Shown: positions 1 through 8,666, counted from the first letter of the stretch. The stretch: 64,000 bases of DNA from Amycolatopsis roodepoortensis (GCF_014873915.1 NZ_JADBEJ010000005.1:1860001-1924000); one strand, 5' to 3'. Numbers and translations are program-made. The notes: generated by a model from the sequence alone, not told the origin.

Positions 1-5
1 CAAAT

Positions 6-60
6 GCGCGTGAAGGCCCCCTTCCCTCGGCTGAGCCGAGGGAAGGGGGCCTTCACGCGC
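6..60. repeat. 55-bp palindrome, family 1 (copy A)
   Basis: Two 27-base arms are perfect reverse complements around a single central base. The core of each arm is GAAGGCCCCCTTCC. A 53-base copy without any change lies at 21483-21535, and a shorter relative with the same core but a different loop lies at 9581-9633. All three are between genes. In RNA it would form a very stable hairpin, so a bidirectional transcription terminator is the simplest role; there is no clear T-tract. Confidence 0.85.
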
Positions 61-101
61 TTGGATCGCAGGCGGTCGCCTTCGCGCCGGCTACGGAGGT
101 C

Positions 102-148
102 GCGAAAGCCACTTTCGCAACGTTGAAGGTTGCGAAAGTGGCTTTCGC
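102..148. repeat. Palindrome, family 2 (copy A)
   Basis: Arms at 102-121 and 129-148 are perfect 20-base reverse complements with a 7-base loop. The core is GCGAAAGCCACTTTCG. The same core forms the palindrome at 44081-44139 with a different loop and flanks. It lies upstream of the secreted-protein gene that starts at 243. It is probably an intergenic hairpin or terminator. Confidence 0.8.
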
Positions 149-242
149 ATCGCCGGCGCGCATCACTCCACTGTGGAGGGACGCGTCGCACGTTCGCGCG
201 TATTCGAGCGCTCTCCGCGCTCAACCGTGGTCGACTTCGATC

Positions 243-695
243 ATGAACCAGACACTGATTCCCCCAGTACGCCGGGCGTTCGCCGCCCTGGCGATCAGTT
301 GTGCTCTGGTGGCCGGGCTCGCCCCGGCCGCGGCGGCGACCGGTTCCCCGGCACCGCTCCCGGCCTCCTCCGAAGCCGGAAAGAAGAAGGTCAAGCTCGA
401 CGCCTCGCTCAGCAAGAAGCAGGTCAAGGTCAACGAGAAGGTCACCCTCAAGGGGACTCTGCAGGCACAGGAAGGCGCCGACGGCACGGACAGCCTCGAA
501 GCGATCATCGTCCAGCAGCTTCAGGGCAGTGTCTGGGTGAACATCGCCGACACGACCTGCCGGCCCAACTCGACGTTCTCCCTGAAGCTGAGCTTCTCCT
601 TCAGCGCGGTGGTCACGCTGAGGGCCTATCACCCGGAAACGACGCTCTACGCGAGCGCGTACACGTCCAGCAACCTCACCCTGCGGGTCGGCTAG
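243..695 (+). CDS. Small secreted protein of unknown function
   Basis: Encodes about 150 residues. The N-terminus is a typical Sec signal peptide: a basic start, a hydrophobic stretch at about residues 12-30, then an alanine-rich cleavage region (APAAAATG). The mature part is lysine-rich near its start (KKKVKLDASLSKKQVKVNEK) and then shows alternating beta-strand-like sequence, compatible with an immunoglobulin-like fold as in other secreted actinobacterial proteins. The start at 243 was chosen because the signal peptide begins there; an upstream in-frame ATG at 123 would add 40 residues with no secretion character. No strong ribosome binding site is visible. The stop codon lies inside the end of the palindromic element at 692-859, so the last codons may have been set by that insertion. 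No family recognised. Confidence 0.7.
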   Translation: MNQTLIPPVRRAFAALAISCALVAGLAPAAAATGSPAPLPASSEAGKKKVKLDASLSKKQVKVNEKVTLKGTLQAQEGADGTDSLEAIIVQQLQGSVWVNIADTTCRPNSTFSLKLSFSFSAVVTLRAYHPETTLYASAYTSSNLTLRVG

Positions 696-859
696 GTCGT
701 GTCCTGCAGGTCTGTTCGATGGGCTTCGTGATCCAGGTGGTTCCTGGCGGTGCGGGCGGATCGGCCTCGTACCGGGTCGTACTCGGCCGCGTCCGCCCGT
801 GCCGTCAGGGGCCGCCTGGGCACGAAGACCGCGAACAAGACTTGCAGGACACGGCCTAG
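692..859. mobile_element. MITE-like 168-bp imperfect palindrome
   Basis: Reading in from 692 and, on the other strand, in from 859 gives two closely similar sequences for about 80 bases. Both begin CTAGG-(T or C)-CGTGTCCTGCA and both later contain CTTCGTG and CGGGCGG. The element therefore has long terminal inverted repeats and almost no unique centre. Each end is CTAG, which fits insertion at TA or CTAG as in IS630/Tc1-type miniature elements. It has no coding capacity. The stop codons of both flanking convergent genes (693-695 on plus, 856-858 on minus) lie in these CTAG ends. The mobile origin is inferred; the palindrome is seen directly. Confidence 0.6.
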
Positions 860-1317
860 CTCCGCGAGAACGCGGCCCGCATCCAGTAGATGGCCAGCGC
901 GACGGTGGCGATCCAGGCGACGATCAGCCCGAAGCCCGGACCGCCACCGACCGCGCCGGTCGCGTTCGAGGACTGCTGGGACCAGATCGCGAGCATTCCG
1001 TCGACGGAGGCGAACCAGCCGCCCGCGGCGCAGACCCAGGCCAGCCACCAGCGCCGGGTCACCAGCGTGACGGCGGAGACGAACACCCCGACCCCGGTGG
1101 AGGTCGCGGCGAACAGTTGCGGGATCCCGCCGCCCCTGCCGAGCAGCACCTCCCAGCCGGCGTGCTCGCCGACCCAGGGCAGCAGCTGGGCGACCAGGAG
1201 CACGAACACCAGCACGGCGATGGTGAACCCGCGCCTGCCCAGTTCGATCGTCTTGGCCGCGCGTTCGCCGACTTCGTCGATCTCGGCGGCGAGTTCGTCG
1301 ATCTTCGGTTCGGTCAC
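856..1317 (-). CDS. Four-helix membrane protein, Rv2732c-like
   Basis: About 153 residues. A short acidic N-terminus (TEPKIDELAAEIDEVGERA) is followed by four hydrophobic segments at roughly residues 28-48, 66-88, 91-110 and 126-148. The GTG start at 1317 overlaps the miaB stop codon by four bases, so the gene is translationally coupled to miaB. In mycobacteria a small transmembrane protein (Rv2732c) sits in the same place directly after miaB, and this looks like its counterpart; the assignment rests on position, size and topology. Function is not known. The stop codon lies in the end of the neighbouring palindromic element. Confidence 0.75.
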   Translation of the reverse strand: MTEPKIDELAAEIDEVGERAAKTIELGRRGFTIAVLVFVLLVAQLLPWVGEHAGWEVLLGRGGGIPQLFAATSTGVGVFVSAVTLVTRRWWLAWVCAAGGWFASVDGMLAIWSQQSSNATGAVGGGPGFGLIVAWIATVALAIYWMRAAFSRS

Positions 1318-2795
1318 AGTGCACACCCGCTCACCGGTTCCGGCGTGACGGCCGGGGCACCGAAGCCCGGCAGGCCCAGCGTCACGCCGTTGGTCTTCGG
1401 CCGCAGCCCGGCCTCGGAGTTGTCGCCCGCCTTGGTGCGGCGGTGCGACAGCAGGTCGCCGTCGGCGACGAGATGGTGCGGAGCGCCGTAGGTCACCACG
1501 GTCTCGACGACGTCGCCGGGCCGCACCGAACGGTCCACGAGCGGCCCGGTCGGCGTGAAGTGGACGAGCCTGCCGTCCCGCGCACGTCCGCTCATGCGCT
1601 GGGTCTCGGTGTCTTTGCGGCCCTCGCCGGAGGCCACCAGCAGCTCGACGCGCCGTCCGACGATCTTCTTGTTCTCGTCCCAGGAGATGTCGTTCTGCAG
1701 TTTCACGAGCCGTTCGTAGCGCTCCTGCACGACCTCCTTCGGCAGCTGCCCGTCCATCTCGGCGGCGGGCGTGCCCGGCCGGATCGAGTACTGGAAGGTG
1801 AACGCGCTGGAGAACCGCGCCTGCGCGACGACGTCGAGCGTCGCCTGGAAGTCTTCCTCGGTCTCGCCGGGGAAACCGACGATGATGTCGGTGGTGATCG
1901 CGGCGTCGGGCATGGACTCGCGCACGCGGTCGAGGAGCTTGAGGTAACGCGCCGAACGGTAGGACCGCTTCATCTCGCGCAGGACCCGGTCCGACCCGGA
2001 CTGCAGGGGCATGTGCAGCTGGTGGCACACGTTCGGCGTCTCGGCCATCGCGTCGATGACGTCCTCGGTGAACGCCGCCGGATGCGGCGAGGTGAACCGG
2101 ACGCGTTCCAGCCCGTCCACCGAACCGCAGGCGCGCAGCAGCTTCCCGAACGCGAGCCGGTCGCCGAATTCGACACCGTAGGAGTTCACGTTCTGGCCAA
2201 GGAGGGTCACTTCCAGCACGCCTTCGGCGACGAGCGCCTCGACCTCGGCGAGGATCTCGCCGGGGCGGCGGTCGCGTTCCTTGCCGCGCAGCGCCGGGAC
2301 GATGCAGAACGTGCAGGTGTTGTTGCAGCCGACCGAGATCGACACCCAGCCCGCGTACGCCGAATCGCGCTTCGCCGGGAGCGTCGAAGGGAAGGTCTCG
2401 AGCGATTCGAGGATCTCGACCTCGGCCTCGGCGTTGTGCCGCGCGCGCTCCAGCAGCGTCGGCAGCGAACCGATGTTGTGCGTGCCGAAGACGACGTCGA
2501 CCCAGGGCGCGCGCTTGACGATCTCGCCGCGGTCCTTCTGGGCGAGGCAGCCGCCGACGGCGATCTGCATGTCCGGCTTCGCCGTCTTCTGCGGGCGCAG
2601 ATGGCCGAGGGTGCCGTACAGCTTGTTGTCCGCGTTCTCCCGCACCGCGCAGGTGTTGAACACGATCAGGTCGGGTGTGGCCTCGCCGTCACCCGGAACG
2701 TAGCCGGCGTCCTCGAGCTGCCCGGCAAGACGTTCGGAGTCATGCACGTTCATCTGGCAGCCGAAGGTGCGGATCTGGTAAGTGCGCGCGCTCAT
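1314..2795 (-). CDS. miaB: tRNA-2-methylthio-N6-dimethylallyladenosine synthase MiaB
   Basis: A radical-SAM methylthiotransferase of 493 residues that adds the 2-methylthio group to i6A37 in tRNAs reading UNN codons. The N-terminal UPF0004 domain begins with TFGCQMNVHDSE and supplies three cluster cysteines (about C13, C49, C83). The radical-SAM motif CNNTCTFC gives C157, C161 and C164. The C-terminal part (about 380-450) corresponds to the TRAM RNA-binding domain. Length is normal for the family. Position next to an Rv2732c-like gene and near recA/recX is the usual actinobacterial arrangement. The C-terminal tail after the TRAM region is proline- and glycine-rich and probably not conserved. 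Confidence 0.95.
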   Translation of the reverse strand: MSARTYQIRTFGCQMNVHDSERLAGQLEDAGYVPGDGEATPDLIVFNTCAVRENADNKLYGTLGHLRPQKTAKPDMQIAVGGCLAQKDRGEIVKRAPWVDVVFGTHNIGSLPTLLERARHNAEAEVEILESLETFPSTLPAKRDSAYAGWVSISVGCNNTCTFCIVPALRGKERDRRPGEILAEVEALVAEGVLEVTLLGQNVNSYGVEFGDRLAFGKLLRACGSVDGLERVRFTSPHPAAFTEDVIDAMAETPNVCHQLHMPLQSGSDRVLREMKRSYRSARYLKLLDRVRESMPDAAITTDIIVGFPGETEEDFQATLDVVAQARFSSAFTFQYSIRPGTPAAEMDGQLPKEVVQERYERLVKLQNDISWDENKKIVGRRVELLVASGEGRKDTETQRMSGRARDGRLVHFTPTGPLVDRSVRPGDVVETVVTYGAPHHLVADGDLLSHRRTKAGDNSEAGLRPKTNGVTLGLPGFGAPAVTPEPVSGCAL

Positions 2796-2844
2796 CTCGC
2801 CTTCGAGGGTACGCGGGCGGGGTTACATGGCACGATCGACCCTC

Positions 2845-3756
2845 ATGAGGAGACCAGGGGTGCTCGCGGTGGTGCTCGCCGTGGTCTGTGCCCTGGTCAC
2901 CGGGTGCGGGCCCGATCTCTCCGGGACGAAGGTGCGGATCGCGGCGGGGCTCAACGGCGGCGTCTACGACAAACTGGCCGAGGCGCTGGCCGACGCGTGG
3001 GCCGCGCAACTGGACACCGAGCGGCCGGTGATCCAGGAGACCCAGGGCTCGCCCGACAACGTCGGTCGGGTGCGGGCGGGGAAGGCCGACGTCGCGTTCG
3101 TGGCGGCCGACGTGGCCGCCGACGACACCGCCGGGCTGGCCGCGCTGGCCCGGGTGCACGACGACTATCTGCACGTCATCGTCCGTGCCGACTCGTCGAT
3201 CAAGTCGTTCGCGCAGCTGCGCGGGCACAAGGTCGCGATCGGTTCGCCGGATTCGGGCGTCGAGTTCCTGTCGAAGCAGCTGCTGAAGGCGTCGGGGCTG
3301 ACCGGCGCGATCGACCGGCGCAATCTCGGCCTCCCCGAGGCGCTGCCCGCGCTGGAGAACCGGCAGATCGACGCCGTCATCTGGTCGGGTGGCCTGCCGA
3401 CGCCGTCGATCACCGAGAAGGTGCACACGGTCGGCCTGCGGCTGCTCGACATCACCGATCTCGCCGACGCGCTGCGCGCCACCAGCCCGGTGTACCGGAC
3501 GGCGACCATCCCGGTGACGGCCTACAACCTGCCGTCGCCGGTGACCACGCTCGTGCTGCCGAACTTCCTGGTGGTGCCGGCGTCGATGAACGACGACCTC
3601 GCCGAGGCGCTGGTGCGCGGGCTGTTCGACGCGCGGGCTCAGCTGGTCAAGGCGGCGGGCGCGGCGTTGTCGATCGACATCCATCCCGCCATCGAGACCT
3701 CTCCCCTGCCGCTGCATCCCGGCGCGCTGCGCTATTTCCGATCACTCAAGGACTAG
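2845..3756 (+). CDS. TAXI-family solute-binding lipoprotein (orphan)
   Basis: About 303 residues. It begins with a lipoprotein signal peptide ending in the lipobox VTGC (Cys at residue 21). The mature part starts IAAGLNGGVYDKLAEALADAW and contains the region around QGSPDNVGRVRAGKADVAFV, both characteristic of TAXI-type TRAP transporter receptors. TAXI proteins normally deliver a substrate to a fused DctQM-type permease, but no such permease gene is present in the window. The gene converges on a histidine kinase gene with an 11-base overlap, which suggests a sensing link but does not show one. The start at 2845 gives a standard signal peptide; an in-frame ATG at 2827 would add six residues. 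Substrate unknown. Confidence 0.85.
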   Translation: MRRPGVLAVVLAVVCALVTGCGPDLSGTKVRIAAGLNGGVYDKLAEALADAWAAQLDTERPVIQETQGSPDNVGRVRAGKADVAFVAADVAADDTAGLAALARVHDDYLHVIVRADSSIKSFAQLRGHKVAIGSPDSGVEFLSKQLLKASGLTGAIDRRNLGLPEALPALENRQIDAVIWSGGLPTPSITEKVHTVGLRLLDITDLADALRATSPVYRTATIPVTAYNLPSPVTTLVLPNFLVVPASMNDDLAEALVRGLFDARAQLVKAAGAALSIDIHPAIETSPLPLHPGALRYFRSLKD

Positions 3757-5149
3757 CACTGTTTAGAGGCAGGGTCACGGTCACCTGAAGGCCGCCGCCT
3801 TCGGGTGAGCCGAGCCGCAGCGAACCGTCCGAGCGGGCCAGGATCTCGGTGACGATCGCCAGGCCGAGGCCGGATCCGGGCACGTTCTGATGCGCGGTGC
3901 TGCGCCAGAACCGGTCCGCCGCGCGGTCCAGCTCGTCTTCGCGCAGGCCGGGGCCGTGGTCGCGGACGGCGATGTCGACCTTCCCGTCCGTGGTGGTGAC
4001 GTCCACCCGCACCTCGGTGCCCGGCTCGGTGAACTTGAGCGCGTTGTCCAGCAGCGCGTCGAGGACCACTTCGAGGCCGCGGGCCGGCGTGAGCACCCGC
4101 AGCCCGCCGCCCAGCCCGGTCGCCACCAGCGTGATGTCGCGAGCCGCGCCGACCACCGTCCAGTCGGCGACCCGGGCGCCGACCACCTCGTCGAGACCGA
4201 CCGGCACCAGTTCGCCGCCCGAGGCCTCGGCGCGGGCCAGCGAGAGGAGTTCGTCGAGGATCTGGTTGAGCCGTCGCGCGTCGACGACGGCGGCTTCGAG
4301 GTCGGCCGCGGCGAGGTCGTCGTCGACGTGGCCGTCGAGGTTGCCGAGCCGGATCTTCAACGCGGTCAACGGGTTCCGCAGCTGATGGGAGGCGTCGGCG
4401 ACGAACGCGCGCTGCGCCGACAGTGCCTCGTCGACGCTGGCGGCCATGCGGTCGAAGGACCGTTCGAGCTGCCGCAGCTCCGGCGGCCCGCCGGTCTCCC
4501 CCACCCGTTTGACCTCGCGACCGCTGACCACGGAGGCGACCAGCTCACCGGTGGCGTCGTCGAGCCGCCGGACCGGGCGCAGGATCCAGCGCACCACCGG
4601 CACCGCGACCAGCAGCGCGAGCCCGAACGCCAGCACCGCGCCCGCCGCGATGAGCACCCACCACCACAGCAGTTCGGTGCGGGCCTTGCCGGTCGAGGAG
4701 ACGGTGATGACCGCGCCCCGCACCTCGCCGTCGATGAGGATCGGCTCGGCCAGCACCAGTGGCTCGGTGTTCCACGGCATCAGCAGCGGTCCGGGTTCCG
4801 AACGCCGCCCGGCCAGCGCCTGCTGCAGATGGGAGGCGATGACGGGGTCCTTGAGCTCGATCCCCACCTCGCCGGGCCCGCCCGCCACGGCCTCGCCGTC
4901 CTGGTCGACGATCGCCACCGGCACGTCGTAGACCTCGGTGTAGCGGTGGAGCTCGTCCACGATCAGGTCCGGCCGGTTCTCCACCAGCGGGCGCTGGGCC
5001 AGCGACGCGAACCGGGAGGTGTCGGTGAGACGGTCGAGGAAGAGGTCGAGCTGCACACTGGCCGCCACGCTGAGCGCGAGCGGGATGCCGAGGCCGAACA
5101 CGAGCGCCGCGACCAGCGTCAGCACGATCGCCTGGAGGCGGACGCGCAC
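3746..5149 (-). CDS. Sensor histidine kinase
   Basis: A 467-residue membrane kinase. The first transmembrane helix is at about residues 7-30, an extracytoplasmic sensor region follows to about 160, and a second helix lies at about 162-186. A HAMP-like linker leads to the H-box ASHQLRNPLTAL with the phospho-accepting His at about 255. The ATPase domain has the N-box LLDNALKF (Asn about 369), the G1 box DHGPGLRE and the G2 box GSGLGLAI. It lies four bases downstream of the response regulator gene and is surely its partner. It converges on the TAXI lipoprotein gene; TAXI-type receptors acting with kinases are known elsewhere, so the sensor domain might read that protein, but this is inference. 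Confidence 0.92.
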   Translation of the reverse strand: MRVRLQAIVLTLVAALVFGLGIPLALSVAASVQLDLFLDRLTDTSRFASLAQRPLVENRPDLIVDELHRYTEVYDVPVAIVDQDGEAVAGGPGEVGIELKDPVIASHLQQALAGRRSEPGPLLMPWNTEPLVLAEPILIDGEVRGAVITVSSTGKARTELLWWWVLIAAGAVLAFGLALLVAVPVVRWILRPVRRLDDATGELVASVVSGREVKRVGETGGPPELRQLERSFDRMAASVDEALSAQRAFVADASHQLRNPLTALKIRLGNLDGHVDDDLAAADLEAAVVDARRLNQILDELLSLARAEASGGELVPVGLDEVVGARVADWTVVGAARDITLVATGLGGGLRVLTPARGLEVVLDALLDNALKFTEPGTEVRVDVTTTDGKVDIAVRDHGPGLREDELDRAADRFWRSTAHQNVPGSGLGLAIVTEILARSDGSLRLGSPEGGGLQVTVTLPLNSASP

Positions 5150-5153
5150 CGGC

Positions 5154-5861
5154 TCAGCCCTCTTCGGCCGGACCGTAGGCGCCGCCGAGGCGGTACCCGA
5201 CGCCGCGGACGGTCTCGATCAGCGCGGGCCTGCCCAGTTTGGTCCGCAGGGTGGCGACGTGGACGTCGAGCGACCGGCTCTCCGCCGGGCCGCGGTGCCC
5301 CCAGACCTCGTTCAGCACGTGATCACGGGCGCAGACCGCGCCGCGGGCGGTGACCACCAGCGCGAGCACCTGGAATTCCTTGCGGGACAACGAAACCGGC
5401 TGCCCGTCGACCTGCACCTCATGGCGCCCGATATCGACCGAGACGTCACCCGCCCGAATGACGCCCGGCGGTTCGGGCGCGGCTGGCCGTTCCCCGCGGC
5501 GACGGCGCACGGCCTCGACGCGGGCGACCAGCTCGTCGACGTCGTAGGGCTTGACCAGATAGTCGTCGGCGCCGGACCGCAGCCCCTGGATCCGGTCGTC
5601 GACCTCGCCCCGCGCCGAAACGACGATCACCGCGACGTCGCTGACCGCGCGGATCCGGCGGCACAGCACGATCCCGTCGATGTCGGGGAGCCCCAGGTCG
5701 AGCAGCACGACGTCGACCTCGTGCACCAGATCGAGCACCCCGGCGCCGGAGGCGAGGCGTTTGATCGTCAGGCCGCGCCGGGTCAGCGCGGGCGTCAGGG
5801 CACCCGCGACCCGGTCGTCGTCCTCCACCAGCAGTACCCGCACCCGTGTTTTCCCTTTCAC
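5154..5861 (-). CDS. OmpR-family response regulator
   Basis: A 235-residue two-domain regulator. The receiver domain has the acidic pocket EDD (13-15), the phospho-acceptor Asp at 55 in LLDLGLPD, Ser82 and Lys104 in YLVKPYD. The C-terminal winged-helix domain (about 130-228) ends in SLDVHVATLRTKLG and ETVRGVGYRL, the recognition-helix and wing pattern of the OmpR/PhoB class. It is the first gene of a two-gene operon with the kinase downstream. The start at 5861 (MKGKTRVRVLLVEDD) puts the usual first strand close to the N-terminus. Targets cannot be told from the sequence; the intergenic region upstream is shared with gluA. Confidence 0.93.
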   Translation of the reverse strand: MKGKTRVRVLLVEDDDRVAGALTPALTRRGLTIKRLASGAGVLDLVHEVDVVLLDLGLPDIDGIVLCRRIRAVSDVAVIVVSARGEVDDRIQGLRSGADDYLVKPYDVDELVARVEAVRRRRGERPAAPEPPGVIRAGDVSVDIGRHEVQVDGQPVSLSRKEFQVLALVVTARGAVCARDHVLNEVWGHRGPAESRSLDVHVATLRTKLGRPALIETVRGVGYRLGGAYGPAEEG

Positions 5862-6215
5862 GCCGTCACCGCCACCGCGACGACTTGAAGAACGACTCTA
5901 TGGGGTGAGTCACCTCTCGCGCTGCCCGTACCGCTGGGCCGGATGGCCCTGTGAGGGATCCACTGCACCCCGTAATGGTCACGATGCGTCACAGATCTGC
6001 TGTGACCCCGGTTACGAGGCACCCCCGCTTTGTCTAGGCTGATCAGCGCCGGACAGAGGTGGACCGGGCCGTCCGGTGGCTTGAGAACGATACGGACTTG
6101 AAACCCTAAGTATTGGTCAAGCCGTCTTTACAAGCGGTCCGACGGGAGTAGGTTTCCGCCATCGCGTGGTGCCTGACCCCGCAGTCCCCTGCAAACGAAC
6201 GCTCCTGGAGGCCAG
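5862..6215. promoter_or_regulatory. 354-bp divergent control region with GTCAC repeats
   Basis: Separates the response regulator gene (minus) from gluA (plus). It contains the direct repeat GTCAC-GATGC-GTCAC at 5978-5992, followed by GTGAC at 6002-6006 and GTTAC at 6011-6015. Such GTnAC pentamers resemble half-sites of actinobacterial regulators such as MtrA-type or GlnR-type proteins, but spacing does not match a known consensus exactly. A clear ribosome binding site, CTGGAGG, lies just before the gluA start. No open reading frame with coding character is seen here. Confidence 0.4.
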
Positions 6216-6968
6216 ATGACCGCGGAGGTGGCGGCGCCGATGATCAAGGCGGCCGCCGTGAACAAGTACTTCGGCGACCTGCACGTGCTCAAGGAGATCA
6301 ACCTCGAGGTGCCGCGCGGGCAGGTCGTGGTCGTGCTCGGGCCGTCCGGGTCTGGCAAGTCGACGCTGTGCCGGGCGATCAACCGGCTGGAACCCATCAA
6401 CTCCGGTGAGATCGCGGTGGACGGCGTTCCGCTGCCCGCCGAGGGAAAGGCGCTGGCCGCGCTGCGTGCCGACGTCGGCATGGTCTTCCAGTCGTTCAAC
6501 CTGTTCGCGCACAAGACGATCGTCGAGAACGTCATGCTCGCGCCGATGAAAGTCCGCAAGGTCAACTCGGCCGAGGCCCGCAAGACCGCGATGGACCTGC
6601 TCGAACGAGTCGGTATCGCCAACCAGGCCGACAAGTACCCGGCGCAGCTCTCCGGCGGGCAGCAGCAGCGTGTGGCGATCGCCCGCGCGCTGGCCATGCG
6701 CCCCAAGGTGATGCTGTTCGACGAGCCGACCTCGGCACTGGACCCGGAGATGGTCCAGGAAGTCCTCGACGTGATGACCACGCTCGCCAAGGACGGGATG
6801 ACGATGCTCGTCGTCACCCACGAGATGGGCTTCGCGCGGCGCGCGGCGAACCGGGTGGTGTTCATGTCCGACGGCGAGATCGTCGAGGACTCCACCCCGG
6901 ACGAGTTCTTCACCAAGCCGAAGACGGATCGTGCCAAGGACTTCCTCGGCAAGATCCTGACCCACTGA
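6216..6968 (+). CDS. gluA: Glutamate ABC importer, ATP-binding subunit
   Basis: A 250-residue polar amino acid ABC ATPase. Walker A is GPSGSGKST (42-50), Q-loop Gln at about 92, signature LSGGQQQR (145-152), Walker B VMLFDE (165-170) and the switch His at about 202 in VTHEMGF. It powers uptake through the two permeases encoded downstream with the lipoprotein GluB as receptor. The order ATPase, binding protein, permease, permease and the position near recX-recA match the gluABCD glutamate system of corynebacteria, which is the basis for the symbol; the substrate is therefore inferred. A GGAGG ribosome binding site precedes the ATG. Confidence 0.93.
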   Translation: MTAEVAAPMIKAAAVNKYFGDLHVLKEINLEVPRGQVVVVLGPSGSGKSTLCRAINRLEPINSGEIAVDGVPLPAEGKALAALRADVGMVFQSFNLFAHKTIVENVMLAPMKVRKVNSAEARKTAMDLLERVGIANQADKYPAQLSGGQQQRVAIARALAMRPKVMLFDEPTSALDPEMVQEVLDVMTTLAKDGMTMLVVTHEMGFARRAANRVVFMSDGEIVEDSTPDEFFTKPKTDRAKDFLGKILTH

Positions 6969-7023
6969 GGTCTTCCCCGCCGGCCGGTATGGCTGGACAA
7001 GATTCGGAAGGAAACTGAGAACA

Positions 7024-7884
7024 ATGCGGTTGAACCGAGTTCTGCGAATGAGCGCGGCCGTCGTGGCGGCCGGTCTCGCCCTCTCCGCCTGTGGTGGCGG
7101 CGGTGGGTCGGACGCCGGCAGCGGCTCCAGCGGCGCCAAGAACGTGGTGGCGAAGGCCAAGAGCGACAAGAAGCTCGTCATCGGCATCAAGTTCGACCAG
7201 CCCGGTCTCGGCCAGAAGCAGGCCGACGGCACCTACGCCGGTTTCGACGTCGACGTGGCGAAGTACATCGCCAAGGAGCTCGGCGTCGAAGAGTCGGGGA
7301 TCACCTGGAAGGAAGCGCAGTCCGCGCAGCGTGAGGACCTGATCAAGAAGGGTGAGGTCGACTTCATCGTCGCCACCTACTCGATCACCGACAAGCGCAA
7401 GAACGAGGTCTCCTTCGCGGGCCCGTACTTCATCGCCCACCAGGACCTGCTGGTCCGCGCCGACTCCACCGACATCACCGGCCCGGAGTCGTTGACCGGC
7501 AACAAGAAGCTCTGCTCGGTCAAGGGTTCGACCCCGGCGCAGAACGTCAAGGAGAAGTACGCCAAGGAGGTTCAGCTCGAAGAGCGCGGCAAGTACACCG
7601 ACTGCGTCACCTCGCTGCTGAACAAGACCGTCGACGCGATGACCACCGACGACGTCATCCTGGGCGGCTACGCCGCGCAGCAGCCCGGCAAGCTGAAGCT
7701 GGTCGGCAAGGGCTTCACCGACGAGAAGTACGGCGTCGGCCTGAAGAAGGACGACAACGAGAGCATCACCGCGATCAACAACGCGATCAAGAAGATGCAG
7801 CAGGACGGCGCGTGGAAGGCCGCTCTGGAGAAGAACGTCGGCCCGTCGGGCTACAAGATCCCCGAGCCCCCGGCCATCTCCTGA
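7024..7884 (+). CDS. gluB: Glutamate-binding lipoprotein
   Basis: A 286-residue extracytoplasmic receptor of the SBP_bac_3 family. The signal peptide ends with the lipobox LSAC (Cys at 23), followed by a flexible Gly/Ser linker. The mature part contains IGIKFDQPGLGQKQADGTYAGFDVDVAKYI, shown here in shortened sense as the substrate-pocket region near residues 56-85, and DFIVATYSITDKR near 118-130, both standard for amino acid receptors. It lies 55 bases after gluA in the same operon. Lysine content is high compared with its neighbours, as is common for abundant secreted receptors. Confidence 0.93.
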   Translation: MRLNRVLRMSAAVVAAGLALSACGGGGGSDAGSGSSGAKNVVAKAKSDKKLVIGIKFDQPGLGQKQADGTYAGFDVDVAKYIAKELGVEESGITWKEAQSAQREDLIKKGEVDFIVATYSITDKRKNEVSFAGPYFIAHQDLLVRADSTDITGPESLTGNKKLCSVKGSTPAQNVKEKYAKEVQLEERGKYTDCVTSLLNKTVDAMTTDDVILGGYAAQQPGKLKLVGKGFTDEKYGVGLKKDDNESITAINNAIKKMQQDGAWKAALEKNVGPSGYKIPEPPAIS

Positions 7885-7970
7885 CACCCGGCTCTCGCTG
7901 AGCCGCTGAACTGAAGGAATCGAACGGTGCGCCGTGTACCGCGGCGCACCGTTCCCATACCGAGGCTGGG

Positions 7971-8666
7971 TTGAGCACCTTGTTCGATTTCCTCGACAAT
8001 CCCAATTACGACTTGCTCGGCGCCTTCTGGATGACGATCAAGCTCACCTTCTTCTCCGCGATCGGTTCCCTGATCTGGGGCACCATCCTGGTGGGGATGC
8101 GGGTGAGCCCGGTTCCGATCATGCGGGCGTTCGGCACCGCCTACGTCAACATCTTCCGGAACACCCCGCTGACGGTGATCATCGTCTTCACCTCGCTGGG
8201 ATTGTCCTCCACCCTGGGGCTCAACCTGGCCTCGTCGGAGTCGACGACGTCGTTGGAGGACAACGCCTTCCGGCTCGCGATCCTCGGCTTCGTCGCCTAC
8301 ACCGCCACGTTCGTCTGTGAATCGCTGCGGTCGGGTATCAACACCGTCCCGGTCGGCCAAGCGGAAGCGGCCCGCGCGCTGGGGCTCGGCTTCGTCCAGG
8401 TGCTGACCCTGATCGTGCTGCCGCAGGCGTTCCGGTCGGTGATCGCGCCGCTGGCGAACGTCATGATCGCGCTGTTGAAGAACACCACGGTCGCGTCGAT
8501 CATCGGTGTCGCCGAGGCGTCGCTGCTGATGTCGGACATGATCGAGAACGAGTCCGACTCGCTGCTCCTGGTCTTCCTGCTCTTCGCCGTCGGGTTCGTC
8601 ATCCTGGTCCTCCCCCTCGGCCTGCTGCTGGGCTGGGTCGCCAAGAAGGTCGAGGTCAAGCGATGA
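7971..8666 (+). CDS. gluC: Glutamate ABC importer permease GluC
   Basis: A 231-residue inner-membrane permease of the HisMQ type with about five transmembrane segments. The cytoplasmic coupling motif is visible as EAARALGLGFVQVLTLIVLPQAFR around residues 126-149, preceded by the typical FRNTPL segment near residue 62. The start appears to be a TTG codon at 7971, giving MSTLFDFLDN; no ATG or GTG in a better position is visible. The 86-base gap after gluB is the longest inside the operon. The stop overlaps the gluD start by four bases. Confidence 0.92.
   Translation: MSTLFDFLDNPNYDLLGAFWMTIKLTFFSAIGSLIWGTILVGMRVSPVPIMRAFGTAYVNIFRNTPLTVIIVFTSLGLSSTLGLNLASSESTTSLEDNAFRLAILGFVAYTATFVCESLRSGINTVPVGQAEAARALGLGFVQVLTLIVLPQAFRSVIAPLANVMIALLKNTTVASIIGVAEASLLMSDMIENESDSLLLVFLLFAVGFVILVLPLGLLLGWVAKKVEVKR

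Noticed and set aside
123..242. Upstream extension of the secreted protein start to the ATG at 123
   Set aside because: It runs through half of a palindromic repeat and places 40 polar residues before the signal peptide.
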